The position numbers and the translations under genes are program-made. Shown piece by piece: positions 22,593-33,408 of a stretch of DNA of 64,000 nt. The notes under the pieces were generated by a model, which was not told the origin of the DNA, did no database searches, and saw only the letters and a list, made by a program, of their open reading frames with translations. The stretch comes from Naegleria lovaniensis (taxonomy: Eukaryota; Heterolobosea; Eutetramitea; Acrasida; Naegleriidae): NCBI RefSeq assembly GCF_003324165.1, contig NW_025407834.1, positions 496,001 through 560,000 of the forward strand, in the 5' to 3' direction. How positions within the stretch are numbered: position 1 is the stretch's first letter; each line of letters opens with the position of its first letter.

Positions 22593-24347
22593 ATGCCAAA
22601 GGAAATCTCTTCGCTTGCTGTTCCAGAGTCTAAATTACAGCTGCTATTATCGGCTACTCCGTTCATCGGAACAAATTTGGAGACACTAAAAGCAAGGATA
22701 CTTTCTGATAGTAAGTTTATTTCTGAATTTTTGAAATTGTTGATTTATTGTGTGGATATCCATATTTCGTTTCCGTAAAGATTTTCATGCTTTCAAAGTT
22801 GATCAACTGAAAGAAATGATTAAATTTCTCAGAACACACGCTGGCAGGCGGGATTTAGCACTTTCGGGAAACAAATCGGATCTTGTTGCTAGGCTTTCTG
22901 TAGCCTTTTTTCAACCTGGACAACCTACTTCTTCTTCATCATCCACAGCCTCTTCATCTAACACCTCTTCAAGCACACCACCACCATCAAAAACAACCTC
23001 TCAACCTAAATCATCCTCTTCTTCTAAATCAAAAATTACAAGTATGAGTCCCCTGAACTCTCTCAACCTACAAGTCGTGAGGAAGGAGGAGAATACACTA
23101 ATGGAACTCTTTAAAAACGACATGTCCATAGGTGGGAAAATTGATCCACATCATCATGGTGAAAGGTTTTTATATATCAAAGTGTTCAAAAACGAAAATG
23201 CAAATTTTTCACTGGATTTTACACTGTCACAAGAAGAATTTACCAAGCTGACGACGCCAACAGAGAATTATCAAATTCAAATTCATTATTTTTCACATGA
23301 TATGAAACCTAAAAATTGGAGTACGGAATATTGGATTGTTGCGAATGGAATACATAAATTGGAGCCTCCAGCTATGAACAGGAAGATTGCAAAGGGTATA
23401 AAAAAAGATTTACTAATCGTCTCTACACCCTTTGTGGTAAAAGGAAATCAAATAGTATCAGGTAGTAATAGGCTTGATATTAAATCCGGACCATACTGCA
23501 TGTTAGATGGTAGATTGTTTGTTATTCTTACAAAAATATTGACAACAGAACAACTTGTAAATATAATTGAATCACAAGTTCCCACAAAACATAATTTAGA
23601 TTTAGGAGATAATTTAGAAACATCAGCCAATGATAATACCTTAAACTCCTTATATATTCAAACTACACCCACAAAATCTGATCATTTAGCCATACCGCAA
23701 CAAGAAGAAAACACTACCACCACTCCATATTAACTGAAAGCGAGAAGTCCTCAATTGATAGTATTCTTAAAGCAATCCAACATGAAACACCCATAGATAA
23801 GATGGAGGATGCCATCGAAGAAATTGGTGGAGGAGACGAAATTGTACCCCTCAGAGATCCACTCTCACTGAGTCCTATTGAAATACCTGCAAAGGGAAAA
23901 TATTGTGTACACAAGTCATGCTTTGATTTAGCTGGATATTTAGATTTTGGACAGGCTTCAAAGACGTATAATTGTCCCAGGTGTGATAAACCTCTTCCAT
24001 TTTCTGAATTAATCATAGATCGCCATATGCAAAAGATAATATCTGAAGTGGGACGTAATGTGGAAAAGGTACTCGTTAAGGATGATGGTAGCTTCACCAT
24101 TTGTGACGATGCTCCAAAGAAGAAAGTTTCGAATGTTGTCAATATGGCACAAGTTATAGCAGAAATAGATGAAGATGAAGGAAACAAATCTCCACCTTTT
24201 CTCTCGTTTGGAACCTCATCACCCCCTTTCTCCTCGACTCCACCAAGCCATGGATTATCAAGCAACAACATGTCAACAAATTCCTCCTCAAGTTCAAATC
24301 GTTTATCTACAGGTATTACAATAGATGATGCAATTGAAATTGACTAA
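22593..24347 (+). CDS. PIAS/Siz-type SUMO E3 ligase
   Basis: Exon 1 (22593-22710) and exon 2 (from 22781, after a 70-bp GTAAGT intron) begin with a SAP-like DNA-binding motif: VDQLKEMIKFLRTHAGRRDL, followed by LSGNKSDLVARL. A Ser/Thr-rich linker precedes a PINIT-like region (about residues 150-300). One missing base near 23725 is needed to join the C-terminal part, giving about 561 residues. That part holds the SP-RING: KYCVHKSCFDLAGYLDFGQ, then CPRCDKPLPFSELIIDRHM. The Cys-His-Cys-Cys-Cys ligands are present. Domain order SAP-PINIT-SP-RING is that of PIAS/Siz ligases acting in the nucleus. The C-terminal GITIDDAIEID ends in an acidic hydrophobic patch that could be a SUMO-interacting motif. 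Confidence 0.82.
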
Positions 24348-24577
24348 GACAGGATTCAAAGTTGGAGACGGTAGATATCAAGATTGCTGAGTATTAGTTT
24401 AGAAGGTGATAACGATAATGCGTCTCAATTTCAACGACAACATGCGCATCGTAATCATTTTTGTTATCGCACATTAAAGAGCGCCTGCAACGTTCAAAAC
24501 ACATCCAAACAAAAAATACAATCAGGTCATCGGTGCACAATCATTTCCCCGAGCCACACCAGCATTACTAGATCATC

Positions 24578-25750
24578 ATGTCTTCTGTACCAACCGAAGG
24601 AAACCTTACGGAAACTGAAAAGAAGTTTCTTGAAGATCAATCCGATGTAGAATTATACAAAGAACAAGAGGGCATTCACAAGGAAGATCCAGAAGATGAA
24701 TACTTGAAAGTCAAGGATCGAGAAGATTCATACAATATCATTTATGAATTTCTCAAACAATTGAGTCCGCAAACTGAATTGTGGAGAATCAGTGTTCCAG
24801 CCTATATTCTTCAACCAATCTCATTGTTAGAGAAAATTTCTCACTACTCATCTCCGAATAATACAATTGAGAAGATCAATGATGAACAATCTGCCGAGAA
24901 GAGATTTATTTCAATTTTGGCATGGGTCATTAGTAATTGGAGAACCATTCCTCGTCATGGTATGCAACAAAGTAAACCATTCAACCCTGTTCTTGGTGAG
25001 ATTTTCAAATGTGAATGGACTCATGGCGAAGGAGATGTTTCCAAATTCTTAGGTGAACAAGTTTCCCACCACCCTCCAGTATCAGCATTTTGTTGTCACA
25101 ATGAAAAACGTCAATTTACGTACACAGGTTATGTGTTTCCAGTTACATCATTTTCTTGGAACAGTGTTACCACTTTGATGGATGGTGAATTCAAGATTAC
25201 TCTTGGAAAGTTTAATGAGGAATATATTGTGAATCATCCTCCTGTTAGTGTCAGTAATGTATTGTGGGGAACTACTGTCATTGAAATTTATGATTATCTC
25301 AAGATTAATTGTCCAAAGTCTGGTTTCAATGCTTCAATCTATTTTGACTATGGAAAAGACAATTACTTGAGTGGATATATTTATGATGCGGATGGTTACA
25401 AGAAGCATTGGATTGAAGGAAAGGTTAATCAATCTGTTGAAATTCAAGATTTATCAACAAAGGAAAAAAAACTTTTGTATTCAGTAGAAACCTTATCCCG
25501 TCCTCCAAAAACTATTAGACCTGTCCATGAACAAGAGCCAAGAGAATCCAGAAGAAATTGGCATAAGGCTATTTATGCATTGAAGAAGGAAGACTTTGAA
25601 GAGGCTCAACTCCAAAAACACTTGGTTGAGGAAAGAGAAAGGGCTATCAGAAAAGAAAGAGCTGAAGCTGGTATTACTTGGGCTCCAAAATATTTTACAT
25701 TGGAAGGCGAAAAACGATGGGTTCTCAAGAATTTTGACTGTTTTAAATAA
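24578..25750 (+). CDS. Oxysterol-binding protein-related protein (ORP), short form
   Basis: A complete 390-residue, intron-free frame consists essentially of the OSBP lipid-binding barrel. It carries the family signature EQVSHHPPVSAF (residues about 157-168), with KPFNPVLGEIFKCEW before it and the lipid-contacting SLLEKISHYSS lid region upstream. The C-terminus has EAQLQKHLVEERERAIRKER and RWVLKNFDCFK, as in yeast Osh4-type proteins. No PH domain, FFAT motif or ankyrin repeats are present, so it is a soluble single-domain ORP. Such proteins exchange sterol for PI4P between membranes. Confidence 0.93.
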   Translation: MSSVPTEGNLTETEKKFLEDQSDVELYKEQEGIHKEDPEDEYLKVKDREDSYNIIYEFLKQLSPQTELWRISVPAYILQPISLLEKISHYSSPNNTIEKINDEQSAEKRFISILAWVISNWRTIPRHGMQQSKPFNPVLGEIFKCEWTHGEGDVSKFLGEQVSHHPPVSAFCCHNEKRQFTYTGYVFPVTSFSWNSVTTLMDGEFKITLGKFNEEYIVNHPPVSVSNVLWGTTVIEIYDYLKINCPKSGFNASIYFDYGKDNYLSGYIYDADGYKKHWIEGKVNQSVEIQDLSTKEKKLLYSVETLSRPPKTIRPVHEQEPRESRRNWHKAIYALKKEDFEEAQLQKHLVEERERAIRKERAEAGITWAPKYFTLEGEKRWVLKNFDCFK

Positions 25751-25821
25751 GCATTAATTACAAGCATTGTAATAGCTGACACGGTAATTAAATCAAGTAT
25801 ATTTTACAAGTGACTACAGTG

Positions 25822-26459
25822 TTATTTGATGGAAGCAAGTTGATCTCTAATTTTTGAAAGACCTTTCAACATGGTTGAGAGTGTTTCCTTGTCCATCTCA
25901 AAATTAATTTGCTCTGTTTTTGGCATGACTCCTGTCGAAACTGCTGGATTTTGTACATTGAGCTGAATAACAACGCTTGGTGCTGCCATCTTTTGAATGA
26001 GGTTTGATGCAGTGCTCAAATCTACCTCCATTTCATATCCACTAATTTGGGTAATCCAATTTGTGTATTCAATGCTTGTTCTTTCCAAACGCTATGGAAT
26101 TTCAACACTGTTCCAGCAACAAGTTGTTTCAATTTATCGTGGGAGGTAAAAGCAGGATCATTATCAGTAAATAGCTCCGATGACAATATTTGTTCGGGAG
26201 TATTCAGTTGATGATAGACACAATATTGAATCACAAATAAAACAGCCGATAATAATTGTTCAATAGCAGAATGATAGTTCGCTTGTTGATTTTGTTGTAA
26301 TTGCTCTGCCACGGATTCAACAAAATCTCTATTAAATCCGTCAAATCTTGTTTGATATACTCTCACAAATACTTGTTCCACAAACACTTTGGAAGGAGCT
26401 TGTAACAATAAAAGAAGAGGAGAAAGTGAGATGGTTCTCGAGTTGTTGAAATGTTTCAT
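25822..26459 (-). CDS. COMMD9: COMM domain-containing protein, COMMD9-like
   Basis: Two overlapping frames join at about 26032 if one G is missing from a G run, giving about 212 residues. The joined COMM domain reads LPKLVDMKWRVDLSTASNLI, then QKMAAPSVVIQLNVQ, and ends KETLSTMLKGLSKIRDQLAS. Both the LPxLV-x-x-x-WRVD motif and the ending resemble COMMD9 more than other COMMDs. The N-terminal helical domain begins near LLLLLQAPSKVFVEQVF. COMMD9 works in the Commander complex with CCDC22/CCDC93 and retriever for endosomal recycling. It is divergent from TSNAX with 149 bp between starts. Confidence 0.83.
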
Positions 26460-26608
26460 TTTTTTTGTAATGAAGATATTTTTCTATTACCGACAGTTTA
26501 ACATATTTTCAACAAGACTATAGTGATCATTGACATTCAATTTCAATTTAAATACTTCACATTATTGAATTGTACTCTTAGAATTATAATAATATTAATT
26601 TAAAAAAA

Positions 26609-27580
26609 ATGAAAAGAACCTTTGGAGAAGATCAAGCCCCTTCGGATCAAGATCCAACAGTAAGCATGGAAGATGATCAATCATCGGTTGCTTCCGATCA
26701 ATCATCATCTACAGGTGGATACAATAGAGGTAGTAGAGGAGGCTATCGTGGTGGAGGTTATAGAGGAGGCCGAGGAGGTTACCGAGGTGGTGGAGGAAAT
26801 TATGCTTCGAACAATCCAAAAAAGCCAAGACAATACAAACATGCTGTTGAAAAATTGTTTGATGATTATGCCACTGAATTAGATTACTCAAATAATAAGA
26901 AGGAAAGAATTTACAAAGCTGCCAGAGATGTAACAATAGAAGCAAAAAGAATTGTATTTTTACTTCATAGATATGACCCAAAATTAAATAACAAGGAAGA
27001 TGTATTGAAAGAAGCAAAAGAAAAAATTGATTTTATTGTTACGGAATATCTTTCTCCAATTTTAAAGGAACTTGAAGAGAAGTTTAATGAATACTTCTGG
27101 AAATATGCGCGTTCATATTCTTTTGGATTGCAAGAATTTATAGAAGGAATCAGTTTTTATTATTATATCAAAGATGGCACTCTTGCAACGTGTGAAAACA
27201 TTGAGCAAGAGACGAAATTTCCCGTTAGTAAGCTGGACTATTTATTAGGTATTGCAGATCTCTCTGGAGAATTGATGCGATTTGCAACCAATCATTTTAT
27301 GATTGAAGAAATTCCAACGACTGTTATGAATTTTATGAGTGAGATGCATGCCAATTTTATGTATATTCTTACATCAAGCAAAGGCCTTTCTCCGTATGAA
27401 GAAAAGGATCTCCGACATAAGGTACGTTTTTTCTGTGGTGAATTTAAATTAATGTGTACGATTTGGCTCGCCCTGTGACAGATTGAAATAATGGAAGCAT
27501 CGCTCACAAAAGTCGAGAAACTTTGTTACAACATTGCCCTCAACAAAAATGACAAATATACCAGTAAATTGCAACAATAA
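26609..27580 (+). CDS. TSNAX: Translin-associated factor X with N-terminal RGG box
   Basis: Exons 26609-27421 and 27482-27580 (60-bp GTACGT intron) give 303 residues. The TRAX catalytic acidic residues are present: two Glu in GLQEFIEGISF and Asp/Glu in ADLSGELMRFA, which form the RNase site of the translin-TRAX (C3PO) complex. Residues about 36-66 are an RGG/RGGY-rich stretch (GGYRGGGYRGGRGGYRGG), an RNA-binding, often arginine-methylated motif that is not a usual part of TRAX. The second exon supplies the final helix (IEIMEASLTKVEKLCYN). Its stop is 1 bp from the stop of the convergent neighbour. Confidence 0.88.
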
Positions 27581-27581
27581 T

Positions 27582-30182
27582 TTATTTGAACAACTTGCTA
27601 GTAATTTCGCTAATATCTTTTAAATGGGGTTCTAATTGTTGCAATAAGGTTGCAGAGGTGGTTTCAGCTGGTGACGTGCTGTTGTTGACGTCTAGCAAAT
27701 CAGTAAGCGCTTTTCGAACTTGAGCTACCTGATCAACAATACTAATTGTTTGAATTGTCTTAATATTTGGTTTAACTTTTTGAAGTGATGTCGTGTAGGC
27801 TGTGGTTTGCCTTTTTCTTGACATGGCTTGCTTTGATTTTTCATTCTGTACATCGATGGAGCATTGTTCAGGCAATATTGAGTTTCCTTTGATTTGTCCT
27901 TGATTAATTAATGAAAGAATGTTGTCAATCACAGGCCTCATATCTGAGTGCAGGAATGCAAGTATGGTATCTACTGACTTGGGATTGGTTAAAATAAAAT
28001 TGACGATGGCATGTATCAATAGTACTTGGGAGACACTTCCTGCTGACAGTGCCACTTCAAAAAATGCTTTTAAACATGTCCACAGCTTTGGTTCAACAGC
28101 ATCTGTACATTTGTCTGAAACAGTGTCAATCAAGTAGCAAATGCACATTCTAATCCTTTCTGATTTTGGCCAAAAGTGTTGTCTTAAACAATCAATAATT
28201 TCTATCAAGTCTTCCAAATGATCAAGGAGGTTCTCAACCTTGCGAAGTATTTGTGCTGCTGTAAGGATGGCCTCCTCAATATATCTATCTGAAAATCCTG
28301 CATCTGAGAGATTGGTATGTGCAAGTAACATGAGAGAAATTATACCCTTTCCTTGCTTAAAAGCAACAGGTTTGAATGTAATAATGCTCCTCAAAATTGC
28401 AGCATAGGCAACATTAATAGGCTGAAATGTGGAATGTGCAATCTTGCGCGCACAGTGATTTAGAATTTTGCTTCCGTTTTCGAATAGAGTATCTAAGTTT
28501 TGACATAACATATTAATTGGTAAAAGAGCTGCTTGACTAATTCGTTCATCTGAGAGACGATCATAGGACAAGTCAATGAGACTTCCAATATCATTAATAT
28601 TCAATTTGTTAATAAAAGGCCTCAATACTTTTTCTGCTATCATCCATTCAAGCTCCACATCGTCTTGATTCGAGGTATCTGCTATCCTCAGCTCTGGTGG
28701 GCACAAAAATAAATTGAACGACATGGTTTGTATGAGCTCCTTCAAAAGATCCAGATAATTCTGTTGGAATCCTGAATTATTATTAAATAGAAATGCAAGA
28801 ATATCCATACACAAGTCTCTTGTTATATCTGGGTTCGATACGTCGAACAATTCTCTCCAAAGTACGATTTGTATCTCTGAAAACCAATTAGAGAACTTAT
28901 TTTTCATTAAAAGCTCACAAAAAGACGTGAATATTTGATGGTACAAAGGAAGTCCATCCACAGTATCGTTCAATAGCATAGTATCACAAAATTTGATTTG
29001 CTTAATAAGGGCTTCCATAAATTTGCTGATTACTGGACTGTTTTCTGAACAATTTTTCAAATATAAGGTAAGAAGAGTTGATTTTGAGGTGGCATGTAGT
29101 ACATCTGGATCTGTCGTTGTTGATTTGATTGTTAGATTGTTATCCAGAATATTGTCCTCAAAAGGTATCATTAGAAATAGTTGGTCACATTGTTCATTTG
29201 TCTCCTGTACTAAGTTAGATTTTCTAGGCATAAACAATGTTTTGGTTTTTGATACAATAATAGACCTAAGAATAAGCTCCTTTTGCTCACCCAACAAGGG
29301 TAAATATGTTCCAACTATGTAAACTAGCATTTGTATACCTTTTCTTGTAGTGTTTTTCTTTGTTTGTAGAGAATCACAAATTTCTGCAATTACATCTCGC
29401 AAAATGTCCAATTTAATCTCAGTCGATTTTTGTTTCCTTCGGTTTTCTGTGTAGTTTTGGATCAATAAAACTGCTGAGCGTAATTGGACGAATAGATGGA
29501 TAAATGCACCGTTATATTTGTCGTTGGTCAATCCCTGATGAAATAGGCTTTTACACATTAGTAGATACTTGAAAATAAAATTGTCGTTTGCATTTACGAA
29601 AGAGTCTTCAGTAAAAACAGATGTTAGAAAATCTGTGTAAGCTACAATGGATAATTCAACTTCCTTATCGAAATCTACGTCTGATGAGGATGCTTTGTTA
29701 TTATTATTGCACTCCATTTCTTCAAAAAAATTCATGACGAGTTGATGAATTTCGTAAATATTTTCCATTGATCGTGCACACTTTCCTTCTTTCGCTATTG
29801 TTTGGAGAGTGGTTAGAAATGATTTTAGTAATTTAATGTACTTGGTGTTTTTTTCTCGGATGCACCCATCCACACAAATACAAAAGCCTTTAGTATTTAC
29901 AATTTCAAAGATGTCATCTATTGTTGACAGATCAGCCTTTTTGAGAGTAGCCAAGCAAATCAGTGCTATCATTGAAGCACCATAGCATACAGACGATTTA
30001 GCATCATCGTCAAAAGCATTTTCCAATTTACTTGAATATTCATCTATACAATATCGGTATGCCAACGCCACTTTTTCTTTATCGTCTTTGACAAATGAGT
30101 GTAGATTCTTTCTCTCGTGCACATCGGAAGGGTTTGCAAACAGCGAATCAATAGCGGAATAAATTTGATGATGTTCAGACAT
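27582..30182 (-). CDS. 866-residue alpha-helical protein, function unknown
   Basis: This long intron-free frame has no recognised domain. It is almost entirely helical, with regularly spaced Leu/Ile-rich helices (for example DILRDVIAEICDSLQTKKN and MLVYIVGTYLPLLGEQKELI) suggesting a HEAT/ARM-like solenoid. A basic patch (MSRKRQTTAYTTSLQKVKPN, near residue 785) precedes the C-terminal helices (VDQVAQVRKALTDLLDVNN). No signal peptide or membrane span is present. Transport receptor, DNA-repair scaffold or complex subunit are all possible, and I cannot choose between them. It is tail to tail with TSNAX and divergent from the coiled-coil gene at 30372. Confidence 0.7.
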   Translation of the reverse strand: MSEHHQIYSAIDSLFANPSDVHERKNLHSFVKDDKEKVALAYRYCIDEYSSKLENAFDDDAKSSVCYGASMIALICLATLKKADLSTIDDIFEIVNTKGFCICVDGCIREKNTKYIKLLKSFLTTLQTIAKEGKCARSMENIYEIHQLVMNFFEEMECNNNNKASSSDVDFDKEVELSIVAYTDFLTSVFTEDSFVNANDNFIFKYLLMCKSLFHQGLTNDKYNGAFIHLFVQLRSAVLLIQNYTENRRKQKSTEIKLDILRDVIAEICDSLQTKKNTTRKGIQMLVYIVGTYLPLLGEQKELILRSIIVSKTKTLFMPRKSNLVQETNEQCDQLFLMIPFEDNILDNNLTIKSTTTDPDVLHATSKSTLLTLYLKNCSENSPVISKFMEALIKQIKFCDTMLLNDTVDGLPLYHQIFTSFCELLMKNKFSNWFSEIQIVLWRELFDVSNPDITRDLCMDILAFLFNNNSGFQQNYLDLLKELIQTMSFNLFLCPPELRIADTSNQDDVELEWMIAEKVLRPFINKLNINDIGSLIDLSYDRLSDERISQAALLPINMLCQNLDTLFENGSKILNHCARKIAHSTFQPINVAYAAILRSIITFKPVAFKQGKGIISLMLLAHTNLSDAGFSDRYIEEAILTAAQILRKVENLLDHLEDLIEIIDCLRQHFWPKSERIRMCICYLIDTVSDKCTDAVEPKLWTCLKAFFEVALSAGSVSQVLLIHAIVNFILTNPKSVDTILAFLHSDMRPVIDNILSLINQGQIKGNSILPEQCSIDVQNEKSKQAMSRKRQTTAYTTSLQKVKPNIKTIQTISIVDQVAQVRKALTDLLDVNNSTSPAETTSATLLQQLEPHLKDISEITSKLFK

Positions 30183-30371
30183 TTTTTTCCAATTATTTTT
30201 TGAATTTGTAATTTTATTATTAAACCAAGGGCATAATTTTCATTTCGTCTGCAAGTACCAACCGAAGAGATTGGCAACTTTGGTAAAGATAGCATTCTCT
30301 TTGAAAAACTTTGGCCGTTTAACCACTCGTTGTTGTTCATAGTGAAAATTTATCAAAAAAAACCGAACAAA

Positions 30372-31142
30372 ATGCAAAGAAGCACCTCCTCTTCAAACAA
30401 CAAGGCTTTGGAAGATCATCCACATTTGATGGATGCACCTGTATTATCGGCAAGCCCAATAAGGAGCTCAAAGAACACTCCTCTCAGCTCCAATAATTTA
30501 GGTGGAGTAAATTTGCAAATGAATTCATCACGGAATACGTTCGTAACCCCTTCATCTATTTTAAGGGATGTTTCTTCCTTAAACATTAACACCTCTCTTA
30601 CCATTGAACTGAATCAACACGATTTAGTGTTTAAACAAATGGAAAGGCAGAGATCGGAATTGTACCAACGAATGCAAGATAGAATCCAACGAGCAAAGCA
30701 GCTTGGACATATTTGCAAAGATCAAATTGGATATTTGAAGACCAAAATCATGGATCTTGAAGAGAAAATTAATGAAGCCAACAACGAGCACTTCAATAAG
30801 CATATACTTCAGATAGATCCCAAGACGGCTCTCTCTACGCTGTCTGAAGTACTGTCGGATGAAACTGATAGTGTGGAAGAAGATGCTCGAGAAGATACAG
30901 AGAGCCTTCAACTGGCTAACCAACTGTTGTTGGATCAGGTGCACCAATCTCATTCTCATGCCTCTAAGGGAAGCAATGTTCTTTCAGTGTCGGCCCAATT
31001 CAAAGATAACGACGATAAGGAGTATGAAGCCAGTGTATCATCACCATTCGCTAAACGCTCCCCCAATAATTTGATGAGCATGTATCACATGGAATCTCCC
31101 ATAAGAATTAGTCCCTTGCGGTCCGGAGAGAACAACATGTAA
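30372..31142 (+). CDS. Coiled-coil protein with repeated SP-x-R motifs, function unknown
   Basis: The start at 30372 (context AACAAAATG) gives 256 residues; an upstream in-frame ATG at 30330 would add 14. The N-terminus is Ser/Asn-rich. A coiled coil spans about residues 80-140 (ELYQRMQDRIQRAKQLGHIC and onward), followed by an acidic region. Proline-directed phosphorylation-like motifs recur: SASPIRSS, SSPFAKRSP and ESPIRISPLRSGE. This suggests a cyclin-dependent-kinase-regulated structural protein, but that is only inference from motifs. The stop codon is 4 bp from the next ATG. Confidence 0.6.
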   Translation: MQRSTSSSNNKALEDHPHLMDAPVLSASPIRSSKNTPLSSNNLGGVNLQMNSSRNTFVTPSSILRDVSSLNINTSLTIELNQHDLVFKQMERQRSELYQRMQDRIQRAKQLGHICKDQIGYLKTKIMDLEEKINEANNEHFNKHILQIDPKTALSTLSEVLSDETDSVEEDAREDTESLQLANQLLLDQVHQSHSHASKGSNVLSVSAQFKDNDDKEYEASVSSPFAKRSPNNLMSMYHMESPIRISPLRSGENNM

Positions 31143-31146
31143 AAAA

Positions 31147-31518
31147 ATGGTTAAATTTGACGAAGAGGAAGAACACAATGGTGGAAAGCATTCGAACGAA
31201 TTAAACCATCCTTTGCAACATCCTTTTTCCGCTGTATTAGACGATGCACTCAATATGAATGATCGCAAAGAATCACATCTGATTCAACGATTACACAATA
31301 TGAAATTAGAATCAAAATTCACAAAACAAGATTATGTGGTTTTAGGATGCATTACTAGTATTTTGTCCATGGTGGGAGTGGCAGCTTTCTATCCGCTCCA
31401 AAAGGTAATTCACTACCCTCCTCACATACATCACTTCATCACCAAATATTTAGCTCCGTATACAAGACATCATGCTGCATTATTCTTTGCTCTTCTAGGT
31501 TTAATATTATTGTCATAA
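31147..31518 (+). CDS. Small membrane protein, function unknown
   Basis: The frame encodes 123 residues: a charged N-terminal half (KFDEEEEHNGGKHSNELNHP), then two hydrophobic spans (VVLGCITSILSMVGVAAFYP and HHAALFFALLGLILLS) separated by a His/Pro-rich loop. It begins only 4 bp after the stop of the preceding coiled-coil gene, leaving no room for a separate promoter. Either its transcript starts inside the upstream gene, or both frames belong to one message. The C-terminus ends in the membrane, as in a hairpin or tail-anchored protein. Confidence 0.5.
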   Translation: MVKFDEEEEHNGGKHSNELNHPLQHPFSAVLDDALNMNDRKESHLIQRLHNMKLESKFTKQDYVVLGCITSILSMVGVAAFYPLQKVIHYPPHIHHFITKYLAPYTRHHAALFFALLGLILLS

Positions 31519-31614
31519 ATTTTGTGTAATAATAATCATCATTTCCATTCACGATTTTGCATGATGATGATGAACAAACAGTGATCGTCCAATGGTTCCG
31601 ACTTGTAAATAAAA

Positions 31615-32532
31615 ATGTCAGACTTGTATTTTAACTTGCGAATGGCAAGCAAACAATTCGAACGACAAAGGTAAGAAGATTTCAACACAACCGTCGCTAA
31701 TATCGCCAAGTAAAAAGAGTGAAAAAGAACAAGCAAAACAACGATTAAAAGTCAAACAAGCTCTCGAAAAGGGAAATGTAGAAGCTGCTCGTATTCATGC
31801 TTCCAATGCAATTCGGTTAGGAAATGAAGCAAATAATTTTCTTCGTTTATCATCTCGTCTAGATGCTGCAGCAAGTAGGTCCGTATCATTGTGCCATTTC
31901 AAATCACTCCGATTAATATACCTTTTGATGGATTTCAAAAATTGGAATAATTATTTGATCAATATGTTTTAATTCGAATGCGATTAATTTCAAATTATTT
32001 TTAAATATAGAGTGAAACAAGCAGATATGATGAATACAGTAGCCAAAACATTAGGAACTGTTGTAAAAGGTCTCGATAAGGCTCTTGAAACTTTGGATAC
32101 TGAAAAAATTGGTACAATTATGGATAAATTTGAACAACAAGTGGGTGATGTGGATGTAACTGTTCAATACATGGAATCAAGTATGAATGCAGTAACAAGT
32201 ACCAATACACCAGAGGATGAAGTCAATTGTAAGTGTGCCACACTTAGCAATATTGAATTTTGCGAGAATGATTGCAATTGGATTCGATTCATATTTTCTT
32301 AAACATTTCCAAAATAATTTACATTAATACTGAAATTTATTAATTTTCAAATATTAATTGCCCACTCAACATAGCTCTCATGGCACAAGTCATTGATGAA
32401 AATAACATGGATCTCGATCAAACACTTTCACTTGCTAAGGTTGGAAAGGACGCTATTAGTGAAATTCAAGCAGAATCTCTTAAAAAAGAAGTTGAAAAAC
32501 AACGAGAGAAAAAGAAAGCAATACTTTTGTAA
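31615..32532 (+). CDS. CHMP1: ESCRT-III subunit CHMP1/Did2
   Basis: Four exons (31615-31670, 31711-31878, 32011-32228, 32375-32532) give 199 residues. The assembled N-terminus (FNLRMASKQFERQSKKSEKE) and the core (KGNVEAARIHASNAIRLGNE) are characteristic of CHMP1. LDAAASRVKQADMMNTVAK follows, made by a junction whose donor is GTCCGT, an uncommon sequence; the GTAGGT 4 bp upstream would break the frame. The C-terminal MIT-interacting region is short and charged (AESLKKEVEKQREKKKAILL). It should recruit Vps4 in membrane scission at multivesicular bodies and cytokinesis. Confidence 0.9.
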
Positions 32533-32618
32533 CATGTTTGCAACAATAGATGTTTACTTCCAAGCACTTCACAATAAATCATTAAAAAAATATTCAAAAC
32601 AAAATATTGAAAAAAACA

Positions 32619-33408
32619 ATGAGATCGGAAGATAGCAGTGCTACATCATTGGATCATTTTGTGGTCATGATACTTCCAGGAAATGGATGTGAAGACATCT
32701 TGGATTCAAATTGGTATAGTGACTGTAAAGATAAAATTGAAAAATTGTTTGAGAATGACATTTCTAGGAAAGTTACTGGTATGTTCAGAATGCTAAAGCC
32801 ATTGGATGAATTTAATATTAATTAATTTCAATGAAATGATATTTGTGACAATGGATTTTTTTATTACGGATTATTATTATTTAATAATCAGTGATTTGCA
32901 AGGATATGCCAGATCCATATGTAGCAAGAGAATCAATTTGGATTCCATTTGTGGAGCAACAATTCAAGCCCTATGAAGGCAATGAGCAGTGTAAATTCGT
33001 TTTAATTGGGCACAGTTCTGGAGGTAGGTCAGCATTGAAAAAAAGTTTTGCATGAAGACTTAACTATCAAAAGCGGAATGTGCAATGAGATACATGGAGA
33101 AACACCCTCTGCATGCATGCATTCTAGTTTCTGCTTGTGTAACAGATATGGGGGATGAGAATGAAAGAAAGAGTGGCTATTACAACAGAGAATGGAAATG
33201 GAAAGCAATGAAACAGAATTGCTCGACCATCATTCAATTTGGATCTAAGGATGATCATTTGGTGGACTTTGAAAGCGAGCAAGAGATCGTGAACCAGAAC
33301 TTGAAGCCCATTACTTACTTTTTCGAAGACAAGAACCACTTCCTCAGTTACACAGTGGATGCTGAGATCATCAAAAGCTTCAACAACGACATTATTAAAA
33401 GGAATTGA
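32619..33408 (+). CDS. RBBP9: RBBP9/YdeN-family serine hydrolase
   Basis: Exons 32619-32778, 32892-33023 and 33074-33408 splice to 208 residues. The start is VVMILPGNGCEDILDSNWY, then CKDMPDPYVARESIWIPF, as in RBBP9. The nucleophile elbow GHSSGA (Ser95) spans the second intron. VSACVTDMGDENERKSGYYN and the region IIQFGSKDDHLV supply the catalytic Asp, and KNHFLS the His, so the triad is complete. RBBP9 is a small cytosolic serine hydrolase (aminopeptidase-like activity is reported for the human enzyme). The predicted fold and length equal the family norm. Confidence 0.88.
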
